From Saprospiraceae bacterium (GTDB lineage Bacteria; Bacteroidota; Bacteroidia; Chitinophagales; Saprospiraceae): DNA of 64,000 nt. Position numbers and translations under genes: made by a program. The DNA lies in contig JARGNR010000003.1 in NCBI GenBank assembly GCA_029212405.1, positions 37,989-101,988 on the forward strand. Reading direction: 5' to 3'. Positions 43,571-52,595 of the stretch are shown here, piece by piece; the first letter of the stretch is position 1, and each line of letters begins with the position of its first letter. The notes below the pieces were generated by a model that did not search any database, was not told the DNA's origin, and was given only the letters and a program-made list of their open reading frames with translations.

Positions 43571-45031
43571 TTAATTGTCTTGTAGTTCGTCAAACATGCC
43601 TTTGAACGGATCAGAGAATGAGATTGTATTATTGACAAATGATTTACTGATCATTTCTAGTTCACTCATGCCATGGAGGGCCAATTCCATATATGGATAT
43701 TTATGCTCCTCATCAACGTTTTGATTATCGATCAACTTCGAAAGCCCTACTACACTATCTAGTTTTTTTCTATATTCTTCCTCGTTGTCGTCGTTCAATA
43801 TTTCAATTTGATTGCCATCGGCAAACCAGGCTTTAATAACTCCGTAAGGATCTCTATCGATGCCTTTTTTGAGTTCATCTGGTGCGGGGAAAGTTTCGAG
43901 GAAAATCTCTTTTATTGCTCCGCTTAACAGATGCATAGCTACATTGTAGGGACCTTCTTGCTCTCCTTCATATACCAATTCAACTTTACCAGTGATGGCT
44001 GGAACAACACCCCAGAAATCAGTTACTCGGGTGGTAGTGTTGTTATCACCATTCATGATCATTCTTCTCTCGGCAGTACTTACAAGATTCTCCAAACCCG
44101 AAATAGATAATCGTGCTGAAACACCACTCTTTTCATCAACAAACTCACTTTCCCTTGCCTCGAATGAGACAAATTCTAACAAGTCCTGATGCATTTCAAA
44201 CACTTTAATTTTCTCCCTTTGATCCGCATGTAAATTGGCTTCCTGTTGAGTTATTTCTTTGGATACCTCGATGGTAGTAGGGTAGTGCGTTAGAATTTGA
44301 CTTTCGATTCTATCTTTCAATGGAGTAATTATACTTCCTCTGTTGGTATAATCTTCTGGATTGGCAGTAAAAATAAATTGAATGTCTAGAGGTAGTCTCA
44401 ATTTAAACCCTCTGATTTGCAAATCACCTTCCTGTAATATATTAAATAAGGAAACTTGAATTCTTGGTTGAAGGTCGGGAAGTTCATTAATCACAAAAAT
44501 AGATCGGTGAGATCTTGGGACTAAGCCAAAGTGAATTACTCTTTCATCTGAATAAGGCAGTTTTAACGTTGCTGCTTTTATAGGGTCCACATCTCCAATC
44601 AAGTCGGCAATGGAAACATCTGGAGTAGCCAATTTTTCAACATATCTTTCGTCTCTATGCACCCATTCTATTGGGGTCTTGTCTCCTAAAGATTTTACTT
44701 TTTCAATTCCATCTCTGGTTATTGGATTCATCGGGTCATCATTCAATTCATTCCCTCCAATGATAGGCATGTACTCATCCAACAAGGTGACTAATAATCG
44801 TGCTATTCGTGTTTTAGCCTGACCTCTTAATCCCAAGAGTAAAATATTATGTCTCGATAAGATGGCTCTTTCTATATCTGGCAATACAGTATCATCAAAG
44901 CCTAAAATTCCATCAAATACTTTCTCTTTGTTTTTAATCTTTTTTATCAGATTCTCTCTAAGCTCTTCTTTCAGTGATCGAGATACATATCCAGATTTTT
45001 TTAAGTCTCCTAACGTCTTGCTATTGTTCAT
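43571..45031 (-). CDS. AAA+ ATPase, magnesium chelatase ChlI/MoxR-like
   Basis: A 486-residue AAA+ ATPase: Walker A GLRGQAKT at residues 67-74, Walker B region IFVINELPDL, then QPRIQVSLFNILQEGDLQIRGFKLRLPLDIQFIFTANPEDYTNRGSIITPLKDRIESQ with sensor and arginine-finger residues, and an extended helical C-terminus. It resembles magnesium-chelatase subunit I, but no chlorophyll or cobalamin genes are near; the VWA partner at 45071-46168 is immediately upstream. The pair is therefore more like the MoxR/VWA chaperone-type systems. ATG 45031 begins 39 bases after the partner's stop. Confidence 0.9.
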   Translation of the reverse strand: MNNSKTLGDLKKSGYVSRSLKEELRENLIKKIKNKEKVFDGILGFDDTVLPDIERAILSRHNILLLGLRGQAKTRIARLLVTLLDEYMPIIGGNELNDDPMNPITRDGIEKVKSLGDKTPIEWVHRDERYVEKLATPDVSIADLIGDVDPIKAATLKLPYSDERVIHFGLVPRSHRSIFVINELPDLQPRIQVSLFNILQEGDLQIRGFKLRLPLDIQFIFTANPEDYTNRGSIITPLKDRIESQILTHYPTTIEVSKEITQQEANLHADQREKIKVFEMHQDLLEFVSFEARESEFVDEKSGVSARLSISGLENLVSTAERRMIMNGDNNTTTRVTDFWGVVPAITGKVELVYEGEQEGPYNVAMHLLSGAIKEIFLETFPAPDELKKGIDRDPYGVIKAWFADGNQIEILNDDNEEEYRKKLDSVVGLSKLIDNQNVDEEHKYPYMELALHGMSELEMISKSFVNNTISFSDPFKGMFDELQDN

Positions 45032-45070
45032 CTATTCTTTTTGTTTAAAGTGTTTTTTGAAATTGATTCC

Positions 45071-46168
45071 CTACCTTCTCTTTCTTTTGTTTTGTTTATA
45101 ATCCATAAAAATGAATTCTCCTAACCCTTGGAGTGAGCTGTAGAATGCTTTTCCATTATTGGCATTTGTAAATTGATCTACAAAATTTACCAAGAAAGGA
45201 TCTCTTGCAATCATGAAAGTGGTTATAGGTATCTGCAATTTTCTACATTTAACAGCTAACCCTAATGTTCTGTTTAAAATAGTCTTATCCAGGCCAAAAC
45301 TATTTTTATAATATTTTTTTCCTTTTTTGATGCACGTGGGCTTTCCATCGGTGATCATCATAATTTGTTTGTTGGGATTTTTTCGTTTTCTTAAAATATC
45401 CATAGCTAGTTCTAACCCCGCTACAGTGTTGGTGTGGTAAGGTCCCACCTCTAAGTAAGGGAGGTCCTTAATTTCTATTTGCCATGCATCGTTGCCAAAA
45501 ACAATGATATCCAAGGTGTCTTTGGGGTACCGAGTAATGATCAACTCAGAAAGGGCCATGGCCACTTTTTTAGCTGGTGTTATTCGATCCTCTCCATATA
45601 GTATCATGCTATGCGAAATATCGATCATTAGCACTGTACTGGTCTGACTTTGATAATACGTTTCATGAACCTGTAAATCTCTCTCAGTCATTCTGAAATC
45701 ATCAATTCCATGATTGATGTAGGAGTTTTTGAGAGACTCTGTCATTGAAATTTTATCCAGTTTATCTCCGAATTCAAATGGCCTTAGTTCGGAGGTAAAT
45801 TCATCACCTCTACCGCTGACTTTGGTGTTGTGATCGCCTCTTTTTGACTTTTTTAGTTGGTCAAAAATATCATCTAATGCTTGTCTCCGAAGAGCAACTT
45901 CCATCTTAGAAGTAGGAGTAAACTTTGGGTTTTTCTTATCATTATTGCTAATCATACCCTTGTCTATCAAGTCTTGGATAAAGTCAGCGATTCCATAATT
46001 ATTGTCTGTGAGATTATATTGCTTGTCCAATTCTGTCAACCAACTCAATGATTCGTTTACATCTCCACTCGTATGGAGTAACAATTCCTTAAATATTTTA
46101 AGTAGACGTTCAAATGGATCCTCTCCCTCAGGACCTGGAACATATTCTGCAAACCTCCATCCTTTCAT
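45071..46168 (-). CDS. VWA domain protein, partner of the AAA ATPase
   Basis: A 365-residue soluble protein. The N-terminal half is helical and charged, and begins KGWRFAEYVPGPEGEDPFERLLKIF; the C-terminal half is a von Willebrand A domain with an intact MIDAS: DISHS (Asp183, Ser185, Ser187), Thr in HTNTVAGLELA and Asp in MMITDGKPT. The tail is strongly basic (KQNKRKRR). With the AAA ATPase downstream it forms a two-gene unit like BchI/BchD or RavA/ViaA, which couple ATP hydrolysis to metal insertion or protein remodelling. Client unknown. Confidence 0.9.
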   Translation of the reverse strand: MKGWRFAEYVPGPEGEDPFERLLKIFKELLLHTSGDVNESLSWLTELDKQYNLTDNNYGIADFIQDLIDKGMISNNDKKNPKFTPTSKMEVALRRQALDDIFDQLKKSKRGDHNTKVSGRGDEFTSELRPFEFGDKLDKISMTESLKNSYINHGIDDFRMTERDLQVHETYYQSQTSTVLMIDISHSMILYGEDRITPAKKVAMALSELIITRYPKDTLDIIVFGNDAWQIEIKDLPYLEVGPYHTNTVAGLELAMDILRKRKNPNKQIMMITDGKPTCIKKGKKYYKNSFGLDKTILNRTLGLAVKCRKLQIPITTFMIARDPFLVNFVDQFTNANNGKAFYSSLQGLGEFIFMDYKQNKRKRR

Positions 46169-46295
46169 ACGCGTTCAAGTATTAATTTTTCAAATTAACG
46201 GCTAATGTTTTTTAACAACAATTCATCTTTAAAGTTGTGGAGTTTAATCTTAAAAATAAAACATTATGGAAATAACAAGGTTTTAAATATTAACC

Positions 46296-46303
46296 TATAT
46301 TTG
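46296..46303 (+). promoter_or_regulatory. Candidate -7 element of hmgA
   Basis: TATATTTG matches TAnnTTTG exactly and lies 41 bases before ATG 46345. No clear TTTG is visible at -33. The palindrome at 46312-46322 begins nine bases downstream of its last base. Confidence 0.55.
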
Positions 46304-46311
46304 TTGTCAAA

Positions 46312-46322
46312 GCAACTATTGC
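46312..46322. promoter_or_regulatory. Candidate MarR operator at hmgA
   Basis: GCAACTATTGC is an inverted repeat (GCAA, three-base centre, TTGC) directly downstream of the -7 element. The same 11 bases occur before hppD, in the same position. Binding there would block the transcription start. Confidence 0.55.
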
Positions 46323-46344
46323 AATTGTAAATAAATTTGAGCTT

Positions 46345-47508
46345 ATGCCTATCTATCATAAATTGGGTAACATTCCACCTAAAAGACATACTATTTTTAA
46401 AAAGGATAATGGAGAATTACACTACGAACAACTATTTGGTACAATTGGATTTGACGGGATGTCTTCTTTGATGTATCATCTGCATAGACCGACCATGGTC
46501 AAGGAAGTGAGTGAGCCTGTGGATGTGATGCCAGAAATTGCTGTTCAACACAACATGAAATCTAGAAAATTAATAGGATTTGATATTGCTCCTGTAGATG
46601 ATTTTTTAGAAAGTAGAACTACCATCATGCTCAACAATGATGTACATGTTGGACTAGCAGCACCTCGAAAATCATTGCGAGATTATTTTTATAAGAATGC
46701 AGATGCCGATGAGATGTTATTCATTCACAAAGGAACTGGAACACTCAGGACAATCTTTGGAAACATTAAATTTGAATACGGTGACTATTTGATCATTCCT
46801 AGAGGGGTTATCTATCAAATAGACTTCGATACGGAGGACAACAGAATATTATACGCTGAGTCATTTCATCCTATTTATACACCTAAAAGATATCGCAATT
46901 GGTTCGGACAATTACTGGAACATTCTCCTTTTTGCGAAAGAGATTTAAAGTTGCCTGAAAACTTAGAGACATTTGATGAAAAGGGGGAGTTTTTAATGAA
47001 AGTGAAAAAACAAGGACATATGCATGAGTTGGTATATGTTTCTCACCCATTTGATGTGGTTGGATGGGATGGATATAATTTCCCATATGGTTTCAGTATT
47101 CATAATTTTGAGCCCATTACAGGTAGAGTACATCAACCGCCACCCGTCCACCAAACATTTGAAACTTCTGCATTTGTAGTGTGTTCGTTTTGTCCAAGGC
47201 TTTATGACTATCACCCAAAAGCGATACCTGCACCTTACAACCATAGTAATATTGATTCTGATGAGATGTTATATTATGTTGATGGAGATTTTATGAGCAG
47301 GAATAATATTGGCCCTGGATATATTAGTTTGCATCCAGCGGGTATACCTCACGGACCACACCCTGGTGCATATGAGCGGAGTATTGGAGAAACAGTAACA
47401 GAGGAATTGGCAGTTATGATTGATACATTCAAGCCTATGATGTTAACAAAAGCGGCAATGGAAATTGATGATGGTTCGTATTATCAATCTTGGCTTGAAG
47501 GAAAGTAG
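46345..47508 (+). CDS. hmgA: Homogentisate 1,2-dioxygenase
   Basis: A 387-residue cupin-fold enzyme that opens the ring of homogentisate to maleylacetoacetate using Fe(II) and oxygen. The metal ligands are visible: His and Glu in HSNIDSDEMLYYVDG and His in GIPHGPHPG; the ligand-region sequence HQTFETSAFVVCSFCPRLYDYHP is also typical. It is shorter than the fungal and human enzymes (about 440 residues), as usual for this bacterial group. It is the first gene of the hmgA-fahA-marR operon, under a TATATTTG promoter with a palindromic operator. Confidence 0.95.
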   Translation: MPIYHKLGNIPPKRHTIFKKDNGELHYEQLFGTIGFDGMSSLMYHLHRPTMVKEVSEPVDVMPEIAVQHNMKSRKLIGFDIAPVDDFLESRTTIMLNNDVHVGLAAPRKSLRDYFYKNADADEMLFIHKGTGTLRTIFGNIKFEYGDYLIIPRGVIYQIDFDTEDNRILYAESFHPIYTPKRYRNWFGQLLEHSPFCERDLKLPENLETFDEKGEFLMKVKKQGHMHELVYVSHPFDVVGWDGYNFPYGFSIHNFEPITGRVHQPPPVHQTFETSAFVVCSFCPRLYDYHPKAIPAPYNHSNIDSDEMLYYVDGDFMSRNNIGPGYISLHPAGIPHGPHPGAYERSIGETVTEELAVMIDTFKPMMLTKAAMEIDDGSYYQSWLEGK

Positions 47509-47539
47509 GAATGATTCTAAATTAGTGTAAAAGGCAAAA

Positions 47540-47560
47540 AAATAAATAAATAAATAAAAA
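47540..47560. repeat. AAAT simple repeat
   Basis: About four copies of AAAT followed by an A run lie in the 65-base gap between hmgA and fahA, ending 14 bases before the fahA start. Confidence 0.75.
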
Positions 47561-47573
47561 ACATAATAAATAT

Positions 47574-48806
47574 ATGAATTCTTGGATAGAAATAAGTGAA
47601 GACAGTGATTTTAGTATCTACAATATCCCATTTGGAATTTTTAGTGTGGGAGACTCAGGGAAAAGAATGGGCATTGCCATAGGTGATCAAGTATTGGATA
47701 TAGCAGAATTAAATTCATTAGGCCTATTGGGTCATGATATCCAACAAGACATCTTTGAAAATAATTATTTGAATGATTTTATTGCTCTTGGAAAGCCAGT
47801 GACCAGTTCAGTTCGAGAAAAAATTCAGAAGGAATTATGCGATGAGTCTAGTGTGCTAAAAGAGAATTCAGATGTATTCTATGATCAATCTGAAGTCACT
47901 ATGCATCTTCCTATCCAGGTAGGGGACTATACTGATTTTTATAGCAGTATTGAACATGCCACGAATCTAGGTAAATTGTTTAGAGATCCTGAGAATGCAC
48001 TTCTTCCGAACTGGAGACATTTACCAGTAGGCTATCATGGAAGAGCATCTTCGATCATATTAAGTGGACAACCTATTCACAGGCCCAAAGGACAAACTAA
48101 ACCGCCTGAAGGAGATCCTGTATTTGGACCATGTAGATTATTGGATTTTGAATTGGAGATGGCATTTATAATAGGCAAATCAAGCCAACTTGGAGATCGA
48201 ATAAGTACAGGAGATGCTGGAGATCATATTTTTGGAATGGTGCTATTTAATGATTGGAGTGCCAGAGATATTCAGAAATGGGAATACGTACCATTGGGGC
48301 CATTTTTAGGGAAAAGTTTTGCCAGTTCTATTTCTCCATGGGTAGTGACAATGGATGCTTTATCGTATTACAAAGTAGCAGGGCCAGTACAGGAACCCAA
48401 AGTGTTGCCATATCTCCAATATGAGGGAGATAAAAATTATGACATTAATCTTCAAGTTTCTATTGCACCAGAAGGAGGAGAAGAAACGGTAATATCAAAT
48501 TCAAATTACAAATACATGTATTGGAATCAAGAACAACAATTGGCGCACCATACAGTTAATGGGTGCAATGTAAACGTAGGGGATATGATGGCGTCTGGGA
48601 CAATCAGCGGTAAAGATGAGCATTCCTATGGTTCTTTGTTAGAAATAACCCAAGCTGGGAAAAAATCGTTGACATTAATTGGTGGGGAGGAAAGAAAATT
48701 TATTCAGGATAACGATACACTTACTTTAAGAGGTCATTGCAAAAAAGATGGAAGACGAGTTGGATTTGGTGAAGTAAGTGCCAAAATATTACCTGCAAAA
48801 GACTAA
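47574..48806 (+). CDS. fahA: Fumarylacetoacetase
   Basis: A 410-residue fumarylacetoacetate hydrolase, which cleaves the last intermediate of tyrosine breakdown to fumarate and acetoacetate. Family motifs are in place: GDYTDFYSSIEHATNLG (Asp and catalytic His), GYHGRASSIILSG, LLDFELEMAFIIG (the two metal-binding Glu), and FNDWSARDIQKWEYVPLGPFLGKSF (metal Asp and Lys). The length fits the full FAH enzyme rather than the shorter FAH-domain hydrolases. It follows hmgA and precedes marR by two bases. No separate maleylacetoacetate isomerase is seen in the window. Confidence 0.95.
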   Translation: MNSWIEISEDSDFSIYNIPFGIFSVGDSGKRMGIAIGDQVLDIAELNSLGLLGHDIQQDIFENNYLNDFIALGKPVTSSVREKIQKELCDESSVLKENSDVFYDQSEVTMHLPIQVGDYTDFYSSIEHATNLGKLFRDPENALLPNWRHLPVGYHGRASSIILSGQPIHRPKGQTKPPEGDPVFGPCRLLDFELEMAFIIGKSSQLGDRISTGDAGDHIFGMVLFNDWSARDIQKWEYVPLGPFLGKSFASSISPWVVTMDALSYYKVAGPVQEPKVLPYLQYEGDKNYDINLQVSIAPEGGEETVISNSNYKYMYWNQEQQLAHHTVNGCNVNVGDMMASGTISGKDEHSYGSLLEITQAGKKSLTLIGGEERKFIQDNDTLTLRGHCKKDGRRVGFGEVSAKILPAKD

Positions 48807-48808
48807 CT

Positions 48809-49249
48809 ATGGCAATGCATGGTGACAAAAAGATAGGGTTTTTATTAGAACGGACGACCCGTATTGCAAAACTATCGTTTACAAAGGCGTTTAAGAAATT
48901 AAACGTGGATATCACTCCAGAACAATGGATCGTACTCGACAAACTGGATTTGAAGGGAGAAATGTCTCAAAAGGAGATTGGGAATGAGAGTTTTAAAAAT
49001 GCACCTACCATTTCAAGGATTATCGATAATCTTGTTCGTAAAGGATATGTAAGTAGAACAAGTGAAGAAAGTGATCGTAGAAAGACAGCTATTAGCCTTA
49101 CACAAGAAGGAGAGAAAGTTATCCAACTTTGCCGGCAAGAAGTAGATGCACTTCGTGATCTTTCATGGAACAATTTATCAGACCAGGACTATGAAGATTT
49201 TAATCGGATTATCGATCAAATTTTTTTAAATTTTGAAGGGTATAATTAA
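48809..49249 (+). CDS. MarR family transcriptional regulator
   Basis: A 146-residue winged-helix regulator of the MarR type. The dimerisation helices flank the DNA-binding core LKGEMSQKEIGNESFKNAPTISRIIDNLVRKGYVSRTSEESDRRKTAISLTQEGEKVI, including the Asp-Arg-Arg wing tip. It is the third gene of the hmgA-fahA operon, so it is expected to be co-expressed with its targets and to respond to a pathway intermediate such as homogentisate (inference by analogy with HmgR/HpaR-type regulators). Palindromes suited to a MarR dimer lie before hmgA and hppD. Confidence 0.92.
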   Translation: MAMHGDKKIGFLLERTTRIAKLSFTKAFKKLNVDITPEQWIVLDKLDLKGEMSQKEIGNESFKNAPTISRIIDNLVRKGYVSRTSEESDRRKTAISLTQEGEKVIQLCRQEVDALRDLSWNNLSDQDYEDFNRIIDQIFLNFEGYN

Positions 49250-49401
49250 TAAGTAGATGGCGGGAGTCTTTCTTTTTTAGTATTTGCAATGTGTACAGTA
49301 TAATTGGAATTGAATTGGTATGAATTTTAATGCTACTTCCTTCCTTTGTGATCGATTTGTTCATACAAATGAGATGTTTTCTAATAAATTTCATCAAAGT
49401 G

Positions 49402-49432
49402 TTTCAGTTTACGAGGGATGTCCTTATATTTG
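49402..49432 (+). promoter_or_regulatory. Candidate hppD promoter
   Basis: TATATTTG at 49425-49432 has a weak -33 (TTTC, 49402-49405) 19 bases before it. The GCAACTATTGC palindrome begins six bases downstream. ATG 49472 follows 40 bases after the -7 element. Confidence 0.55.
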
Positions 49433-49437
49433 CCTAT

Positions 49438-49448
49438 GCAACTATTGC
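49438..49448. promoter_or_regulatory. Candidate MarR operator at hppD
   Basis: The 11 bases GCAACTATTGC are identical to 46312-46322 before hmgA and sit at nearly the same distance from an identical -7 element. Confidence 0.55.
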
Positions 49449-49471
49449 CTTAACAATAAAAAATAGAAAGA

Positions 49472-50605
49472 ATGAATTATATGACTGCGGATATGCCGGG
49501 TGTAGAAAGTGTTGATAATGAAATTATGCCAATTAATGGTACGGATTACGTAGAATTGTATGTAAGTAACGCTAAACAAGCGGCTTATTATTATAAAGCT
49601 GCTTTTGGGTTTCAGAGTTTGGCCTATGCAGGTTTGGAGACAGGTGTTCGGGATAGAGAGTCGTATGTTGTCATTCAAGATAAGATCAGATTGGTTTTTA
49701 CTTCTCCATTAAATAGTGGTTCAGACATCGGTAGGCACATTGATGCACACGGAGATGGTGTTAAAGTCAATGCATTATGGGTAGATGATGCTACAAAGTC
49801 ATACAATGAGGCGGTTTCCAGAGGCGCAAGGTCTTACATGGAGCCAGTAACTGAGGAGGATGAATTTGGAAAGGTTGTTCGATCTGGAATATATACTTAT
49901 GGAGAAGTTGTACATGTTTTTGTAGAACGTAAAGATTATTCTGGGTTATTCTTGCCAGGGTACAAAAAATGGGCACCATTATATGAGGCAGAAGAAACAG
50001 GATTGATGTACGTCGATCATATGGTTGGGAATGTTGAGTTGGGTGATATGAATAAATGGGTCAAATTCTACGAAGAAGTAATGGGATTTAAACAAATCTT
50101 ATCTTTTGATGATAAGGATATTTCTACGGAGTACACTGCTTTGATGAGTAAGGTGATGAGTAATGGAAATGGAAGAATAAAATTTCCAATCAATGAACCA
50201 GCGGAAGGGATAAAAAAATCTCAAGTGGACGAATATCTTGAATTTTATGAAGGAGCAGGTGTCCAGCATGTAGCTATGGCTACCAATGATATTATTAAAA
50301 CAGTAACCAATTTACGAGATAGAGGGGTGGAATTTTTGAAAGTTCCCAATACCTATTATGATGAATTATTGGATAGAGTAGGCAGTATCGATGAAGACCT
50401 TGAGCCATTAAGAGAATTAGGTATTTTAGTAGATAGAGACGATGAAGGCTATTTATTGCAAATATTTACTAAGACTGTAAACCCAAGACCAACTATGTTT
50501 TTTGAAATTATTCAACGAAAAGGGGCTACTTCCTTTGGAAAAGGTAACTTTAAAGCCTTGTTTGAAGCGATTGAAAGAGAACAAGAATTGCGTGGCACAC
50601 TCTAA
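49472..50605 (+). CDS. hppD: 4-hydroxyphenylpyruvate dioxygenase
   Basis: A 377-residue two-domain vicinal-oxygen-chelate enzyme that turns 4-hydroxyphenylpyruvate into homogentisate, the substrate of HmgA. The three Fe ligands are visible: His in YVDHMVGNV, His in GAGVQHVAMATNDI and Glu in PTMFFEIIQRKGA; the C-terminal helix with FGKGNFKALFEAIEREQE is typical. It starts at ATG 49472 and is probably transcribed from its own promoter, since 222 bases separate it from marR. It completes the upper part of tyrosine catabolism in this cluster. Confidence 0.96.
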   Translation: MNYMTADMPGVESVDNEIMPINGTDYVELYVSNAKQAAYYYKAAFGFQSLAYAGLETGVRDRESYVVIQDKIRLVFTSPLNSGSDIGRHIDAHGDGVKVNALWVDDATKSYNEAVSRGARSYMEPVTEEDEFGKVVRSGIYTYGEVVHVFVERKDYSGLFLPGYKKWAPLYEAEETGLMYVDHMVGNVELGDMNKWVKFYEEVMGFKQILSFDDKDISTEYTALMSKVMSNGNGRIKFPINEPAEGIKKSQVDEYLEFYEGAGVQHVAMATNDIIKTVTNLRDRGVEFLKVPNTYYDELLDRVGSIDEDLEPLRELGILVDRDDEGYLLQIFTKTVNPRPTMFFEIIQRKGATSFGKGNFKALFEAIEREQELRGTL

Positions 50606-50630
50606 GATCAAATAGTATTTCGCAATGATT

Positions 50631-50668
50631 AATGGCAATCTATTCATTTAGGTTGCCATTTGTTTTTA
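50631..50668 (+). terminator. Terminator after hppD
   Basis: An 11-bp stem with one mismatch (50631-50641 with 50650-50660), loop ATTCATTT, followed by a T-rich run, 26 bases after the hppD stop. Confidence 0.8.
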
Positions 50669-50773
50669 TTACTGAATTGAGTGATAAAACAAAATATTAA
50701 TTTAATTAATTGGTAATCAGTATATTAAGTATTGTAATTTTTATTTATTGTAAAACAAAATGAAAAACATGTA

Positions 50774-50805
50774 TTTGTTTTACGGTATGTTTGATTTTAT
50801 ATTTG
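50774..50805 (+). promoter_or_regulatory. Promoter of the T9SS protein gene
   Basis: TTTG at 50774-50777 and TATATTTG at 50798-50805, 20 bases apart, fit the Bacteroidota consensus. The start codon follows 38 bases downstream. Confidence 0.6.
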
Positions 50806-50842
50806 TAATGCAAATTATAGATACCGCATAAAATTATCCATT

Positions 50843-52333
50843 ATGAAATGTCTACTGCCAATCCTACTTGTTATTTCATTTGCTCAAGCAAGTGCGAATA
50901 TTCCTGATTCATTAAACATTGACCTACCATGGCAATTGATCAATATATCATCTTGTGATGCAACAATGGGAGAAGGTCCTAGGACGGAAAACGAAGGGGT
51001 AGCAATTGCATTAGAATTGGATGAAGTATTAGAAGAGGAAAATGGGGCCTGCACACTTAGAAAGAAACAATGGATTATAATAGATTGGGTAAATTCAACT
51101 ACCTATGATTATATACAACTTGGTAAAGCTCGAGAAGATATTAATTTTCAATGTGCGAATGAGCTATTTATCCAATACGATCAATTTCCTGTCGTGCTTA
51201 CGGAAGATGATTTGATATTAGATAAAGATCCTACTCATACCTATTCGTTTAGTTTCAAGGATGAAAATGTTAAAAATATTCTCATTGATGAGGGGACTGA
51301 AGATAATATTGAGGTATTTACATATGACTGGACGGAGAATACGGTTTGTAAAACCAGCATTTATGTAACTAAATGTGAAGATGATGTTGTTTTAGTATTT
51401 CCGGAAACGACTGAAATTGAATTCAATCAAGAGCCATATATATTGTTGACCTTAGAATTATTGGGTGTTCAGATAGATTATCCATGTGGTGGCTATGAGT
51501 ATAAAATATCTTTTGGCAATTCTGGATCAAACTATCTACCTTCAAGGGCAGTTGGATCTTATGTTGATGTAAGAGTGGAAGTAGATTTTGAAAATGGAAC
51601 AAACTATAAAAAACACATCAATGTGCATGTGACTGGAGAGAAGCCCCATCCAGTGAATATGTATATGGAAGAATTGACTTTTGAAGCTGGTGAAACCATA
51701 GAGCTTCAAGTGTGGTCTGAAAATATTGACGGACTAGTGGCTTGGCAACTTCAATTGGAATTTTTTGATGCGGAGATTTTAGATATTGCACCTAGTGAAA
51801 TGTTTGATGATATTCCGTTTAATATAATCAATAACAAAAGTACTTTAAAAGCATTGTGGACACCACAAAACGCATTGTCGATAGATGCATTATCGAATGT
51901 AACGTGGTTCACAATCACTTTAAAGCCAGAAATAAGTGGGAGCACTTTGGATATTTTTAAGATGGAACAAAATCCGTGGAGTCTTATCGGGATTGAGGAC
52001 GAAAATTATATTTACGAGTATGAAGCGGATTTTGTTTTTAATATTGCTCCAAAAAATCTATTGAATGTAGAAACTCCATTCTATGAAAATACATTGTACC
52101 TATACCCTAATCCTGCCAGTCACGTACTGAATTTGAAATTTATGAACAACTACCTCCAAGAAGGAAGTATTCAAGTATTAAATACAGACGGTCAGGTGTT
52201 AGCTACAAAGCAGATGAACAATGACTTTAGTCAAAATACATCTATGGATATTTCTAACCTGCAGACAGGAGTGTACATTCTAAAATATGATAATAAATAT
52301 CATAGCTTCTCCAAAAAATTTATAAAGATTTAG
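50843..52333 (+). CDS. Secreted protein with T9SS type A sorting domain
   Basis: A 496-residue protein with a signal peptide (residues 1-18, ending QASA) and a C-terminal type A domain (LYLYPNPASHVLNLKFMNNYL ... GVYILKYDNKYHSFSKKFIKI). The N-terminal half has paired Cys and aromatic strands; the region at about residues 275-400 (MYMEELTFEAGETIELQVWSENIDGLVAWQLQLEFFD...) has the look of a cohesin-like or adhesin beta domain of the kind often linked to dockerin-like or sorting modules. Family not recognised beyond that. Exported to the surface; role unknown. Confidence 0.82.
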   Translation: MKCLLPILLVISFAQASANIPDSLNIDLPWQLINISSCDATMGEGPRTENEGVAIALELDEVLEEENGACTLRKKQWIIIDWVNSTTYDYIQLGKAREDINFQCANELFIQYDQFPVVLTEDDLILDKDPTHTYSFSFKDENVKNILIDEGTEDNIEVFTYDWTENTVCKTSIYVTKCEDDVVLVFPETTEIEFNQEPYILLTLELLGVQIDYPCGGYEYKISFGNSGSNYLPSRAVGSYVDVRVEVDFENGTNYKKHINVHVTGEKPHPVNMYMEELTFEAGETIELQVWSENIDGLVAWQLQLEFFDAEILDIAPSEMFDDIPFNIINNKSTLKALWTPQNALSIDALSNVTWFTITLKPEISGSTLDIFKMEQNPWSLIGIEDENYIYEYEADFVFNIAPKNLLNVETPFYENTLYLYPNPASHVLNLKFMNNYLQEGSIQVLNTDGQVLATKQMNNDFSQNTSMDISNLQTGVYILKYDNKYHSFSKKFIKI

Positions 52334-52368
52334 ACCCAATAAAATAAAATAGGACTGTCACGATAAAC

Positions 52369-52438
52369 AAAGTCGATTTTCAAAAATCAACTATTTTTTC
52401 ACGGAAATAGAAGGTTGGTAGGGAGATCGACTTTTTTT
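52369..52438 (+). terminator. Long-range stem with T run
   Basis: AAAGTCGAT (52369-52377) pairs with ATCGACTTT (52426-52434), enclosing 48 bases that include a smaller hairpin, and is followed by further T residues. It lies about 35 bases after the T9SS gene and may terminate it. Confidence 0.55.
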
Positions 52439-52595
52439 AAATTATTCTAGTCTATTGACGGGTAAAACACCAATTTTTCTTTTTTAGTACATATTTGCGT
52501 TGCAATAACATAGGATTCCATATCTTTCGTCGTCTAACAAAAAAATAATGATACGTTAACAATGTAGTTACATGTCATTAAGTCGATAAAGGTTT

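Noticed and set aside
43571-45031. Magnesium chelatase of chlorophyll synthesis
   Set aside because: No tetrapyrrole or cobalamin genes are nearby and the partner is a VWA protein of the chaperone-type pair.
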